The notes below the pieces were generated by a model. That model was not told the DNA's origin, did no database searches, and saw nothing but the letters and a program-made list of their open reading frames with translations. Positions 1 to 7,378 of a stretch of 36,437 nt of DNA are shown in pieces (within the stretch, counting starts at the first letter, position 1; each line of letters starts with the position of its first letter). Origin of the DNA: a virus; IMG/VR virus record IMGVR_UViG_3300044615_001192, positions 1 to 36,437 of that record; one strand, written 5' to 3'. The position numbers and the translations under genes were made by a program.

Positions 1-120
1 GCGTCGATCGCCACCGCTCGCGCCGTGCTGCGTCGCCTCAGCGCTGCCGCACGGCTGGAGGGCGGGGTCTGGACTGGTCAGTGGCTCGATCGGCAGGCTA
101 CTGCGGAGGTGGCGGATTGA
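1..120 (+). CDS. C-terminal fragment of an unknown protein
   Basis: The first frame is open from the window edge to a TGA at 118-120, giving the last 39 residues of a protein that starts outside the window. The fragment is Ala- and Arg-rich and predicted helical, with no motif I recognise. Its stop overlaps the TTG start of the next gene (TTGA), the overlap style used throughout this phage, which supports it being a real gene end. Function unknown. Confidence 0.6.
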   Translation, partial: ASIATARAVLRRLSAAARLEGGVWTGQWLDRQATAEVAD

Positions 121-458
121 CCGACCACGATCCAAACGGCATCGATCAGCACCAGCCGGGCAGCAAGCTCGACGCCCTCAAACCACGCCCGGCCCTGGTG
201 CTGGGCGGCTTCTCGCGGGCGCTCATGGCGGTCACGCACGTCGGGACCTACGGGGCGATCAAGTACACCCCGGACGGCTGGCGATGCGTGCCTGAGGGCC
301 ACCGGCGCTACTCGGAGGCCATGGTCCGCCACCAGTTGGCTGAATCCATGGGTCAGGCCCTCGACAGCGAGTCAGGCCTGCACCATGCGGCCCACGTTGC
401 ATGGAACGCCCTGGCGCGGCTTGAGCTGATGCTTCGAGCGGATGAGGGGGATCAATGA
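117..458 (+). CDS. dATP/dGTP diphosphohydrolase N-terminal-domain-like protein (DUF5664 type)
   Basis: The protein has 113 residues. It matches the pattern I know for the phage domain called dGTP_diPhyd_N: KPR near residue 22, a THVGTYGAIKY segment (40-50), YSEAMVRH (65-72), then ESGLHHAAH (85-93) and a helix. Conserved His, Glu and Asp in such helices usually bind metal in nucleotide pyrophosphohydrolases. I chose TTG 117 because GGAGGT lies six bases before it and the start overlaps the upstream stop. The family would hydrolyse purine dNTPs, altering the nucleotide pool. Related domains occur in MazZ of phages with 2-aminoadenine DNA, but no purZ-like gene is in this window, so that link is speculative. 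Confidence 0.65.
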   Translation: MTDHDPNGIDQHQPGSKLDALKPRPALVLGGFSRALMAVTHVGTYGAIKYTPDGWRCVPEGHRRYSEAMVRHQLAESMGQALDSESGLHHAAHVAWNALARLELMLRADEGDQ

Positions 459-841
459 CCACCCCGATCTACCGCTTCGAGAACTGCAGCCTGGTTCGCG
501 TCATCGACGGTGACACCTTCATCGCCACCCTCGACGTGGGCTTCAACTTCACCACCACCCAGCGCATCCGGCTCATGGGCTGCGACATGCCCGAACGGCA
601 CCAGCCAGGGGGCAGGGAAGCCACCCTGCACCTGAAGAACTACCTCGAGCTGGCGCAACGGCTGGTGATCACCACCGTGAAGCAGGACAGCTTCGGGCGG
701 TGGCTGGCCTGGGTGCATCGCGATGGCGAAAGGGGCCCCAGCGCCACCGTGGAGATGGTGCAATGGCATGGGGACTGGCAAGCGCGGCAGGCCGCCGCCC
801 AGCCGGCAGGCCCCAGCCCCCTGCCGCAGGAGGCCCCGTGA
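455..841 (+). CDS. Thermonuclease-like (SNase fold) nuclease
   Basis: The 128-residue protein contains the staphylococcal nuclease signature: VIDGDT (16-21, metal-binding Asp), RLMGCDMPE (39-47, giving the Arg, Asp and Glu of the active site) and DSFGRW (78-83, the second catalytic Arg). All key residues are present. It would cleave DNA or RNA in a calcium-dependent way. No signal peptide is visible, so it probably acts inside the cell. The C-terminal 30 residues are Ala/Pro-rich and outside the fold. The start ATG overlaps the previous stop (ATGA), so translation is probably coupled. Confidence 0.8.
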   Translation: MTTPIYRFENCSLVRVIDGDTFIATLDVGFNFTTTQRIRLMGCDMPERHQPGGREATLHLKNYLELAQRLVITTVKQDSFGRWLAWVHRDGERGPSATVEMVQWHGDWQARQAAAQPAGPSPLPQEAP

Positions 842-1170
842 AGCACCTGCTCAACGTGCACGCGCACCGCGACGGCACCGCCGCCCGTGACCGCGCCATC
901 CTCGACCTGCTCCACCTCCAGCAGCTGGGCATCGCCCCCGGCTCCGCGCCCGTTGCCCTGCTCCGCAACCTCTGGCACATCACCCAGCCCCAGGTGTCCC
1001 GCCGCATGGCAGCCATCGAGGCGCTGGGGGTCTATCACGTCGAGAACCGCTGGGGCCGGTACCTGCTGGTGGAGCTCACCGAGCAGCGCTCCCGCCGTTA
1101 CGTCGATCACCGCACCCGCAAGGAGCACTGGGCCGATGTGTGCCGCCAGCTGCAGGATGTAGTCGGATGA
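838..1170 (+). CDS. Winged-helix DNA-binding protein
   Basis: The protein has 110 residues if GTG 838 is used. That start overlaps the upstream stop as GTGA and has AGGAGG seven to twelve bases upstream. Residues about 15-80 look like a MarR/winged-helix domain: helices, then a recognition segment ITQPQVSRRMAAIEALGVY (about 43-61), then a wing-like GRYLLVELT. It probably binds DNA as a small regulator of this early-type cluster. Target unknown; the fold is inferred from pattern only. Confidence 0.65.
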   Translation: MKHLLNVHAHRDGTAARDRAILDLLHLQQLGIAPGSAPVALLRNLWHITQPQVSRRMAAIEALGVYHVENRWGRYLLVELTEQRSRRYVDHRTRKEHWADVCRQLQDVVG

Positions 1171-1655
1171 GCTGGTACACACCCCCTGCGGTGCTCCGGG
1201 CCCTGGCGATTGAGCCCGCCGCCGGCACCGGTCAGTTCCTGGTCACCGCCGGCCACCTGCTCGTCAATCCACCCTTTGCGGTCGCCACCGTCGATCACGC
1301 ACCCGCCGACGCATCCCCCTCACCTCGATGCACGACGACCTGCGCGGTGTCCTTGATGCCCTGCTCGCCATCACCATCTCCGAGGCCCTCGCCAAGCCCA
1401 TCGCCCGCCGTTTCGGGCGCTGGATCCTTGCCCACGCTGATCGCCGCTGGCACTGGATCCCCGACTGGCTCCACACACCACCACCTGATGCCTGATCCCA
1501 ACCACGCCAGGGCCTGCGCCATTCGCCGCGCCCACCTCGCTGCCCATGACGGCGATCGCCCCCGGTACTGGCGGGAGCTGGCCACCGCTGAGCGCCTGGG
1601 CCCCGCAGATCCCGCCCTGCTGGCCCACTACGACCGCCTGGGGGGTGCCGCATGA
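1167..1655 (+). CDS. ORF starting with collapsed adenine-methyltransferase motifs (degenerate or chimeric)
   Basis: ATG 1167 overlaps the upstream stop as ATGA, so the start is credible. The first 40 residues contain WYTPP (3-7), EPAAGTGQF (16-24, SAM-binding motif I) and NPPF (34-37, catalytic motif IV), which are the hallmarks of DNA N6-adenine methyltransferases. They are only about ten residues apart, where the family needs roughly 70 or more, so a normal Rossmann fold is impossible. After residue 52 the frame becomes Ser/Pro-rich and is shadowed by a better-coding frame (1328-1495). Most likely this is an internally deleted remnant, and the open frame to 1655 may be accidental. Confidence 0.4.
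   Translation: MSWYTPPAVLRALAIEPAAGTGQFLVTAGHLLVNPPFAVATVDHAPADASPSPRCTTTCAVSLMPCSPSPSPRPSPSPSPAVSGAGSLPTLIAAGTGSPTGSTHHHLMPDPNHARACAIRRAHLAAHDGDRPRYWRELATAERLGPADPALLAHYDRLGGAA
1328..1495 (+). CDS. Small protein of unknown function (55 aa)
   Basis: This frame runs inside the longer methyltransferase-like frame, but its codons end in G or C far more consistently, so it is the better coding candidate here. The product starts MHDDLRGVLDALLAIT and ends HTPPPDA. It has an amphipathic helical N-terminal half and a Trp-rich stretch (RRWHWIPDW). Its stop overlaps the next start by eight bases. I do not recognise it. Confidence 0.5.
   Translation: MHDDLRGVLDALLAITISEALAKPIARRFGRWILAHADRRWHWIPDWLHTPPPDA
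1488..1655 (+). CDS. Small protein of unknown function (55 aa)
   Basis: ATG 1488 overlaps the end of the preceding small gene. Codons are strongly GC-ending and the product (MPDPNHARACAIRRAHL...) is a plausible helical, Arg/His-rich small protein. It lies in the same frame as the methyltransferase-like ORF, so a gene caller may fuse them. The ATGA overlap with the next gene supports its end. Function unknown. Confidence 0.5.
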   Translation: MPDPNHARACAIRRAHLAAHDGDRPRYWRELATAERLGPADPALLAHYDRLGGAA

Positions 1656-1990
1656 CCTGGGCCCAGCTGCTCGCCGCTGGTGGCATCCCTGATTCACCCG
1701 GCCGTGAGGTCGCCATCGTCAGGCCCCAACCACTGCCAACGCCCTCGCACCTCACCGTCGATCAACCCTGCTGCGTCTGGTTCTGGGGTGGCATCAGTGA
1801 TGGCCCGCACTGGGAGCCCGGCTTCCGCATCGAGGCCCTTGCCCCAGGTGGCGCCACGGTCGGTGACAAGCACAAGGGCTCCGGCAGTCGCTTCTACTCG
1901 ACCACCCTGCCCGCCTGGCGCATCTCCCCCGGCCCCGTGCCGCCCGCGTTCCCGCCTGCTGCTGCTGCTCGCGGGCGGTTCCAGTCCTGA
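1652..1990 (+). CDS. Hypothetical protein (112 aa)
   Basis: The start overlaps the upstream stop (ATGA). The middle is rich in aromatic residues and Gly (CCVWFWGG at about 40-47) and the C-terminal 30 residues are Pro/Ala-rich, suggesting a small beta-rich domain with a disordered tail. No family recognised. It sits in the leading cluster of small genes before the DNA-binding proteins. Confidence 0.55.
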   Translation: MTWAQLLAAGGIPDSPGREVAIVRPQPLPTPSHLTVDQPCCVWFWGGISDGPHWEPGFRIEALAPGGATVGDKHKGSGSRFYSTTLPAWRISPGPVPPAFPPAAAARGRFQS

Positions 1991-2008
1991 CCCGAACCGC
2001 ACCCCTTC

Positions 2009-2617
2009 ATGGGCTACCCCTGGTCCACCGCAGCGCATGACCAGATCACTGAGCTGATCGGTGACTACCCCGTCAGCCAGGCGCACGCCCGCTTCAACAC
2101 CTGGGCCCGCAAGCACGGTGAGCACACCCGCACCCTCAACGCCGTCCGCAACTACATGAAGCGGCTCGGCTACTCGGTCAAGCCCACCGGCGCCTTCCTT
2201 CAGGTGCCCGCCGTCGCGCAGATCATCGGCCGGCATCGCAAGACCATCTACCTCTGGGTGGTCAACGGCTGGATCTGCCATGAGTTCCTCGCCCGCGAGG
2301 GCTCCAACTGGTTGATCCACCGCGATGGCCTCCGCGCCCTCGCCGCTGAGCGCCCCATCCTGTTCCTCGGCACCCATCCCGATGCCCTGTTCCAGCTGCT
2401 CGAGGATCGCCGGCTGGTCGCAGACGTGCTGAGCGTCAGCACCCACCACCCCAACCGCAAACGGCCCGTGGTCTGCCTCAACGACGGCAGGCGCTCACCA
2501 TCCATCGCCCATGCCGCACGCCACTACCGCGTCACCTACCAGGTGCTCCGCCGCGCTGTTGCAACTGGCAAAACCGTCGTTGCACCCATGGGCATCCTCG
2601 ACTTTCGCCCCCTCTGA
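2009..2617 (+). CDS. Multi-domain helix-turn-helix DNA-binding protein
   Basis: The protein has 202 residues. Residues 63-89 (LQVPAVAQIIGRHRKTIYLWV) resemble the MerR/excisionase-type helix-turn-helix. Residues about 151-190 (RPVVCLNDG...SIAHAARHYRVTYQVLRRAV) resemble NUMOD1-type DNA-binding modules of homing endonucleases. The N-terminal 55 residues look like another small helical domain. No HNH or GIY-YIG catalytic motif is visible, so it is more likely a regulator or a nuclease-less relic. The start is ATG, 19 bases after the preceding stop and without a Shine-Dalgarno. Confidence 0.6.
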   Translation: MGYPWSTAAHDQITELIGDYPVSQAHARFNTWARKHGEHTRTLNAVRNYMKRLGYSVKPTGAFLQVPAVAQIIGRHRKTIYLWVVNGWICHEFLAREGSNWLIHRDGLRALAAERPILFLGTHPDALFQLLEDRRLVADVLSVSTHHPNRKRPVVCLNDGRRSPSIAHAARHYRVTYQVLRRAVATGKTVVAPMGILDFRPL

Positions 2618-2619
2618 GC

Positions 2620-2913
2620 ATGTTCATCACCGAACCCCAGGTCGCTGAGATCCTCACCGACCCCGATACCCACGCCGCCGTCGCCCGCCGGCTTGGCGTC
2701 AACCGTCAGACCGTGCTCGACATCCGGCGCGGGCGCACTCACAAGGCCGTCCGCCCTGACCTACCCCGCTGGGGCGCCACCGGTCAGCGCACCTGCCGCC
2801 GGTGCATCCACTGGGATGAGGACCGCTGCGGCTTCGCCTTCCCCGAACCGATGGGCATCGACGGGCCTGGTCTGGCCTTTGCCCTGGAGTGCATCTGCTT
2901 CCGTCCCGCATGA
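2620..2913 (+). CDS. HTH protein with a Cys-rich, probably zinc-binding tail
   Basis: The protein has 97 residues. Residues 17-43 (HAAVARRLGVNRQTVLDIRRGR) form a helix-turn-helix like those linked to HNH phage proteins. The C-terminal half carries Cys59, Cys62, Cys70, Cys91 and Cys93 in a CRRCIHW...C...CIC arrangement, probably a zinc site. It starts two bases after the preceding stop and ends in an ATGA overlap, so it belongs to the same coupled set. Its role is inferred to be DNA binding. Confidence 0.6.
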   Translation: MFITEPQVAEILTDPDTHAAVARRLGVNRQTVLDIRRGRTHKAVRPDLPRWGATGQRTCRRCIHWDEDRCGFAFPEPMGIDGPGLAFALECICFRPA

Positions 2914-3146
2914 AGGACACTCACCGCACCATCCTGCACCTGATCCGCGATGCCCAGGCCGCTACCGGCACCGGGCCGTCCATCCGTGACCTGCAGGCCG
3001 CCCTGGGCTACAGCTCCCCCTCGCCGGTGCAGCATCACCTTCGCGCCATGCAGGCCGCTGGCATCATCCACCGGCCCCGTGGTTCCGTGCGGTCGTTCCT
3101 GCTGCTGGGCGACTCTGAACCCTTCGATCCTGAAGGGCACTTCTGA
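2910..3146 (+). CDS. LexA-type winged-helix DNA-binding protein without protease domain
   Basis: The 78 residues match the N-terminal DNA-binding domain of LexA: an ILHLIRDAQ helix, GPSIRDLQAALGYSSPSPV (recognition region, 22-40), LRAMQAAGII and a wing RPRGS. The Ser-Lys autoprotease half of LexA is absent, so it could not self-cleave. It may be a regulator acting at phage or host sites. The start overlaps the upstream stop (ATGA). It is the last gene before the terminase promoter. Confidence 0.7.
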   Translation: MKDTHRTILHLIRDAQAATGTGPSIRDLQAALGYSSPSPVQHHLRAMQAAGIIHRPRGSVRSFLLLGDSEPFDPEGHF

Positions 3147-3177
3147 GCCAATCAGTGCGGTGGCGTATCGCTGCCGC

Positions 3178-3194
3178 TAGAATTGCGGTATCAT
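3178..3194 (+). promoter_or_regulatory. Putative promoter upstream of terminase
   Basis: TAGAAT (3178-3183) is a five-of-six match to a bacterial -10 box and TATCAT (3189-3194) is a second candidate. Both lie in the 69-base gap before the terminase small subunit. No good -35 box is visible at the expected distance. Confidence 0.4.
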
Positions 3195-3215
3195 CCCGCC
3201 GCTTTGCAGCGGATC

Positions 3216-3710
3216 ATGCCAGCAGGTCGCCCGTCGAAGCTCACCCCTGAGATGGTTGCAATGGCTGGCGAACTGGCGACCGCTGGGCTCACCATCAGCA
3301 AGATTGCGGTCGGCATCGGCGTAACGGAGAGAACTGTTTACGACTGGATGAAGGAAGGGAAGACAAGCCCTGAAACGGATTTAAGGGCGCAATTTGTTCA
3401 GGCCATCCATGAGGGATGGATCAACACCGGAAAAAATTACCTCCAGAACCTGAAGGTTCACGCCGCTAGCCAGGGAGGCATCCCGGCAGCCACGTGGTTC
3501 CTCACTCATCACCCCTTCTTCCGCGACGACTTTTCCGACGCCGCTGCTGATCGCAGGGTCGAGAAGCGCACCGTCGCATCTGTCATTGACGCCATAGCAG
3601 CTGCCGGCCTGCCGCCTGATCAGGAGCGTGCCGTGCTGCTGCAGATCCAGGCACGTGGGCTGGCTGGTGATCAGTCGGTTGGGGGTGGTGATGCCGACAC
3701 GCTGCCCTAA
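3216..3710 (+). CDS. terS: Terminase small subunit
   Basis: The 164-residue protein begins MPAGRPSKLTPE, a typical small-terminase opening. It has a helix-turn-helix around residues 20-48 (ISKIAVGIGVTERTVYDW), the fold that recognises packaging sites. It sits directly upstream of the large subunit and overlaps it by 20 bases. A TTG at 3183 would lengthen the frame, but it lies inside the predicted -10 region, so ATG 3216 is preferred. The first 300 bases are more AT-rich than the surrounding genes, suggesting a different recent origin. Confidence 0.75.
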   Translation: MPAGRPSKLTPEMVAMAGELATAGLTISKIAVGIGVTERTVYDWMKEGKTSPETDLRAQFVQAIHEGWINTGKNYLQNLKVHAASQGGIPAATWFLTHHPFFRDDFSDAAADRRVEKRTVASVIDAIAAAGLPPDQERAVLLQIQARGLAGDQSVGGGDADTLP

Positions 3711-5295
3711 CGCCACCGCACGCATCGCCCAGCTGGACGCGCAGGCGGATCAGCACGCTCACCAGCCCCAGGCCCCCTACACCGGCACCCTCGAGGACTA
3801 CATCCGCTCGGTCTGCCCCTCGTTCCCCTGGAGCCCCCACACCCATCGCCTGGTGGGCCTTGCGCAGCGCGTGGCCGATGGCGTGATCCGCCGCCTGATG
3901 GTGGAGCTGCCCCCGCGACACTTCAAGAGCACGATCTTCTCGATCTTCCTGCCGGGCTACTTCCTGCGGCGCTACCCCAACCGCTCGGCCGGCATCGGCT
4001 GCCACACCGCCACCCTGGCCGAGGGGTTCAGCCAGGATGCCCGCGATTACTTCACCGCCTCAGGTGGTGCCCTGTCCCCCACCTCCGGTGGCGTCAAGAA
4101 GTGGGGCACCAGCGGCATCGGCGGCCTGTGGACCGCAGGGGTCGGCGGCGGCACCGGCAACCCCGGCGACCTGATCGTGGTGGATGACCCGATCAAGTCC
4201 CGCGAGATGGCGGAATCAGCCGCCTGGCGCCGACAGGTGCACAGCTGGTGGGATTCAGTGCTGAGCACCCGGGAGGAGCCCGGCAATGCCGTCGTGATCG
4301 TGCACACCCGCTGGCACAGCGCAGACCTGATCGGTTACCTGCTGGCCAAGAACGAGGAGCTGGAGAGGGAGGGCCTGGAGGCGCAGTGCGAGCCCTGGCA
4401 TGTGGTCTCCATGCCGATCCAGGCGGTGCCCGCCAACAACATCAAGCCCCTGCCCCGCACCGTCACCCGCGAGGCTGACGACCGCACCCCGGGCCAGGCC
4501 CTCGACCCCAGCCGCTTCGATGAGCCCTGGATCGAGCGCAAGCGGGCCAACTTGCCCAGCCGCGACTGGGAAGCGCTCTACCAGCAGGCGCCCACCGAGG
4601 CATCCGGCACGATCTTCAGCCGCGACAGCATCCGGCACTACGTGCTGCCGGGTCAGGAGGGTCAGGACGGCGACCTGCTGCTGCCGGATCGCGGCATCCG
4701 CCGGCTCGCATCCGTCGACGCGACGTTCAAGGACAGCGCCGGGTCAGACATGGTTGGCATCGGTCTGTGGCTGCAGACCCAGGAGGGCATGTTCCGGCTG
4801 GATCAGATCAACCGCCGCATGGGGTTCCACGACACGCTGCAGACCCTGCGGCAGCTGCACCCGGTCTGGGCGTTCACCGAGCTGCTGATCGAGGACAAGG
4901 CCAACGGCCCCGCGATCATCGACACCCTCAAGCGCGAGGCCGCCGGCTTCATGGTTCATGCCGTCAACCCCATGGGCGGCAAGGTTGCCCGGGCTGAGGC
5001 CGCCGCCGTTCAGTTCCGCCAGGGCCGCGTGTTCCTGCCCCGCCATGCGCCATGGCTCGGCGAATACACCACCCAACTACTGGCCTTCCCGTCGGGCACG
5101 TTCGATGACCTGGTGGACGAAACCAGCCAGGCCCTGAACTTCTGCGCCGGCACCGGACCGATGCGGGTGACCACCGTGTCCCATGGCCGTGGCGCATCGG
5201 GCCCGGAGGAGCAGCTGAACCCGCTCGACACCACCGACACGACCGGTGCGGTCGAGTGGCGCCGGCCGGAACCCAAGCCGCTGGCGTTCCGATGA
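3691..5295 (+). CDS. terL: Terminase large subunit
   Basis: The 534-residue motor protein couples ATP hydrolysis to DNA packaging and cuts the concatemer. The ATPase half shows a Walker A-like PPRHFKST (74-81) and Walker B LIVVDD (161-166), followed by VHTRWHS (205-210). The RNase H-like nuclease half shows SVDATFKD (341-348), IEDKANG (400-406) and FDDLVDE (471-477), giving the acidic metal-binding residues. The pattern fits the terminase subfamily with the psiM2-type C-terminal domain. ATG 3691 was chosen over upstream in-frame codons because it gives the usual N-terminus. Confidence 0.93.
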   Translation: MPTRCPNATARIAQLDAQADQHAHQPQAPYTGTLEDYIRSVCPSFPWSPHTHRLVGLAQRVADGVIRRLMVELPPRHFKSTIFSIFLPGYFLRRYPNRSAGIGCHTATLAEGFSQDARDYFTASGGALSPTSGGVKKWGTSGIGGLWTAGVGGGTGNPGDLIVVDDPIKSREMAESAAWRRQVHSWWDSVLSTREEPGNAVVIVHTRWHSADLIGYLLAKNEELEREGLEAQCEPWHVVSMPIQAVPANNIKPLPRTVTREADDRTPGQALDPSRFDEPWIERKRANLPSRDWEALYQQAPTEASGTIFSRDSIRHYVLPGQEGQDGDLLLPDRGIRRLASVDATFKDSAGSDMVGIGLWLQTQEGMFRLDQINRRMGFHDTLQTLRQLHPVWAFTELLIEDKANGPAIIDTLKREAAGFMVHAVNPMGGKVARAEAAAVQFRQGRVFLPRHAPWLGEYTTQLLAFPSGTFDDLVDETSQALNFCAGTGPMRVTTVSHGRGASGPEEQLNPLDTTDTTGAVEWRRPEPKPLAFR

Positions 5296-5307
5296 GCACA
5301 ACCACCA

Positions 5308-5317
5308 CCGGCAACCT
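5308..5317 (+). promoter_or_regulatory. Start-associated element, copy 1
   Basis: CCGGCAACCT is a one-base variant of the recurrent element. Its last base lies 23 nt before ATG 5340, which has no Shine-Dalgarno and no overlap with the gene upstream. Confidence 0.5.
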
Positions 5318-5339
5318 CCCATGATCCTCACCGCCACCG

Positions 5340-5564
5340 ATGGCCCAGCAGCCCCCGACCGCCGATCCCCTGGAGGCCCTGCAGACCGTGACCAGCGAGC
5401 AGCTGAGGGGCTGGCCAGTGGGGGGCTGGTGGCGGATCCACCAGGGGATGCTGCAGCTGCGGGCCTACGGGGGCGAGTGGCAGCAGCCGAACCCGGCCCA
5501 GCTCGCCGCCGGTCCCGGCGGGCTGATCGCCTGGCAGGGGCGGGTGATGGTGCGGGAGCACTGA
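5340..5564 (+). CDS. Hypothetical small protein (74 aa)
   Basis: The product is MAQQPPTADPLEALQ... with a Trp/Gln-rich middle (GWPVGGWWRIHQG, about 24-36). Codons are strongly GC-ending, unlike the competing longer frame that reads through the same bases. It follows the large terminase after a 44-base gap carrying a start-associated element, and its stop overlaps the sigma factor frame as CTGA. Function unknown. Confidence 0.65.
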   Translation: MAQQPPTADPLEALQTVTSEQLRGWPVGGWWRIHQGMLQLRAYGGEWQQPNPAQLAAGPGGLIAWQGRVMVREH

Positions 5565-6379
5565 GCGAGCGGCTCAGGCCCTGGCGCATCGTCCACCCTG
5601 AAACCGGGGAGGTGATCGACAGCGAGGACTTGATCAGCCGCAACCTCGACCTGGCCCGCTCGGTTGCCTGGCGCTGGTCGCGCAAAAGCGGCATGGCCTA
5701 TGACGACATGGAGGCCCTGGCGTTCATGGGCCTGGTCAAGGGCGTGCGCCGCTACGACCCGCTGCGCATCAATCCCCGCAGCGGCCGGCCCTACAGCCTG
5801 AGCACCATCGCCTGCCCCTTCATTCAGGGCGAGATCCTGCACTGGTTCCGGGACAAGGGCTACCACGTGCGCTACCCCAGCCGCTGGCGGGAGGTGGGCC
5901 CCAAGGCCCGGCGGATGCTGGAGCAGGGCGCACCGGTCGATGCGGTCTGCGAAGCCTGCGGGATCAGCGCGGAGGAGCTGGAGGAGATGCTGGGCGCCAT
6001 GGCCGGCACCACCGAGCTGCAGGACCACCTGCAGGGCCAGCCCGATGCCGAGGTGGAGGAGGACGTGCTGGCGCCGCTGTGGGGCCTGCTGCAGCGTGCC
6101 TGGGGTCTACTGCATCCGGGTGATCGCGGCCTGATCGAGCGGTACTGGGAGGGGCTGAGCCGCGACGGGTTCCCCCATCGATCGCTGCGGGCCCTCCACA
6201 ACTGCGTCGCCATGGCGGCCGGCAACCGCCCGGTCATCACCTACCGGCAGCAGGAGCTGGCGCTGACCGTTGCCAGCGTGACCCCCAAGAAGCGGGAACG
6301 GCAGCCCCGTGGTCGCAGCCGCGATGAACTGGAGGCCCTGCCGGCGGTGCAGCTGGCGCTGCTGGTGCCGGGCCTGTAA
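5561..6379 (+). CDS. SigB/SigF-like sigma-70 family RNA polymerase sigma factor
   Basis: Residues about 28-108 match sigma region 2: NLDLARSVAWRW, YDDMEALAFMGLVKGVRRYDP (core binding) and IQGEILHWFRDKGYHVRYPSRW (-10 recognition). The last part resembles the SigB/SigF group motif. Region 3 is plausible at about 110-150; region 4 is divergent and ends in a basic segment KKRERQPRGR. It probably redirects host RNA polymerase to phage genes. The start is unsettled: CTG 5561 would fit the NTGA overlap habit of this genome, while GTG 5612 would remove 17 plausible residues. The open frame upstream of 5561 is a shadow of the 74-aa gene. Confidence 0.75.
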   Translation: MSERLRPWRIVHPETGEVIDSEDLISRNLDLARSVAWRWSRKSGMAYDDMEALAFMGLVKGVRRYDPLRINPRSGRPYSLSTIACPFIQGEILHWFRDKGYHVRYPSRWREVGPKARRMLEQGAPVDAVCEACGISAEELEEMLGAMAGTTELQDHLQGQPDAEVEEDVLAPLWGLLQRAWGLLHPGDRGLIERYWEGLSRDGFPHRSLRALHNCVAMAAGNRPVITYRQQELALTVASVTPKKRERQPRGRSRDELEALPAVQLALLVPGL

Positions 6380-6435
6380 CCTGTGCGCGGCTGGTTCTGG
6401 TACGGATCAGCAGCAGATCAGCCCCGGTTCGCACC

Positions 6436-7347
6436 ATGGCCCAGATCACCACCCAAGGCGCCTGGTTCGAGCACGGTGGCGAGCGCCTGCGGCTGATCGG
6501 TAGCCACAGCTGGCACGGCCCCCAGTCAATCGGCGGCGCCCGGATCCAGCAGCAGCAGCTGGTGGGCAACTTCACCGCCGCCTGGCTCTGGGAAGCCCCC
6601 GTCTGGGACACAACAGGCAGCAAGTACGCCGGGGGCGAGGGCCGGCCCATGGCGGTGGAACCGATGGCCTGGCAGCGCCGCGATGGCCGCTTCGACCTCA
6701 GCCGGCCCAACCCGGAGCTCTACCGCCGCCTGCGCCAGTTCGTGGTCGCATCGAACCGCGCCGGGCGCATCTGCAACGTGATCCTGTTCGAGGGCACCCA
6801 GCCCGCCTATGCCAACAGCTGGCACGGGCATCCGTTCCGCAGCGGGAACAACCACCAGGGCATCGCCCACAGCCGGCCGGAGCAGGTCCACCAGCTGGGG
6901 CGCCACAACCGGTACCAGCGCGAGCACGTCGACCGGGTGATCGCTGCGGTCGAGGGCCTGCAGGTGGTGCTGGAGGTCGGCAACGAGCTGCGGCCCAGCA
7001 GCCATGCCTGGCAGCGGGCGATGGTGCGGCACATCAAGACGCAGACCCGGATTCCGGTCGGCGTCAGCTTCACCCCCGGCGCCGGTGATGGGTGGATGGC
7101 CACCACGGGGGCGGACTGGTGGAGCCCCGGATGGCACGAGGGGCCGGTGACGGGCGCCCGGGTGCCCCAGGTGATGAACACCGACCACGGCATCGCGCTG
7201 CGCAACGACCCCGCAGGGGTGGAGCGCCACCACCGGGCCGGCCACAGCGTGCTGGTGATGGATGCGCTGAGCGAGACGGTCCTGAAGAACTTCGGCAGCC
7301 TGCAGCCCACCCGCGACCTGATCACCGGCCTGGTGCGCCGCTTGTAG
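6436..7347 (+). CDS. Putative TIM-barrel glycoside hydrolase
   Basis: The 303-residue protein begins with a WFEHGGERLRLIGSHSWHG segment typical of cellulase-like (clan A) hydrolases. It carries VLEVGNEL (178-185), in which Asn183-Glu184 matches the acid/base Asn-Glu pair. VMDALSE (274-280) could hold the nucleophile Glu. The family cleaves polysaccharide glycosidic bonds. No signal peptide or membrane segment is visible, so it could be a virion depolymerase or a lysis enzyme. It begins 56 bases after the sigma gene. The catalytic assignment is pattern-based. Confidence 0.6.
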   Translation: MAQITTQGAWFEHGGERLRLIGSHSWHGPQSIGGARIQQQQLVGNFTAAWLWEAPVWDTTGSKYAGGEGRPMAVEPMAWQRRDGRFDLSRPNPELYRRLRQFVVASNRAGRICNVILFEGTQPAYANSWHGHPFRSGNNHQGIAHSRPEQVHQLGRHNRYQREHVDRVIAAVEGLQVVLEVGNELRPSSHAWQRAMVRHIKTQTRIPVGVSFTPGAGDGWMATTGADWWSPGWHEGPVTGARVPQVMNTDHGIALRNDPAGVERHHRAGHSVLVMDALSETVLKNFGSLQPTRDLITGLVRRL

Positions 7348-7378
7348 CGCCCCAGGACTGCACCGTCACCACGCCACC

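Noticed and set aside
5292-5324. A 10-codon ORF (MSTTTTGNLP) after the terminase
   Set aside because: It is too short to support, and it contains the start-associated element of the next gene.
6373-6382. CCTGTAACCT as a further start-associated element
   Set aside because: It matches the core only partly, overlaps the sigma gene stop, and is 54 nt from the next start, outside the 20-26 nt window.
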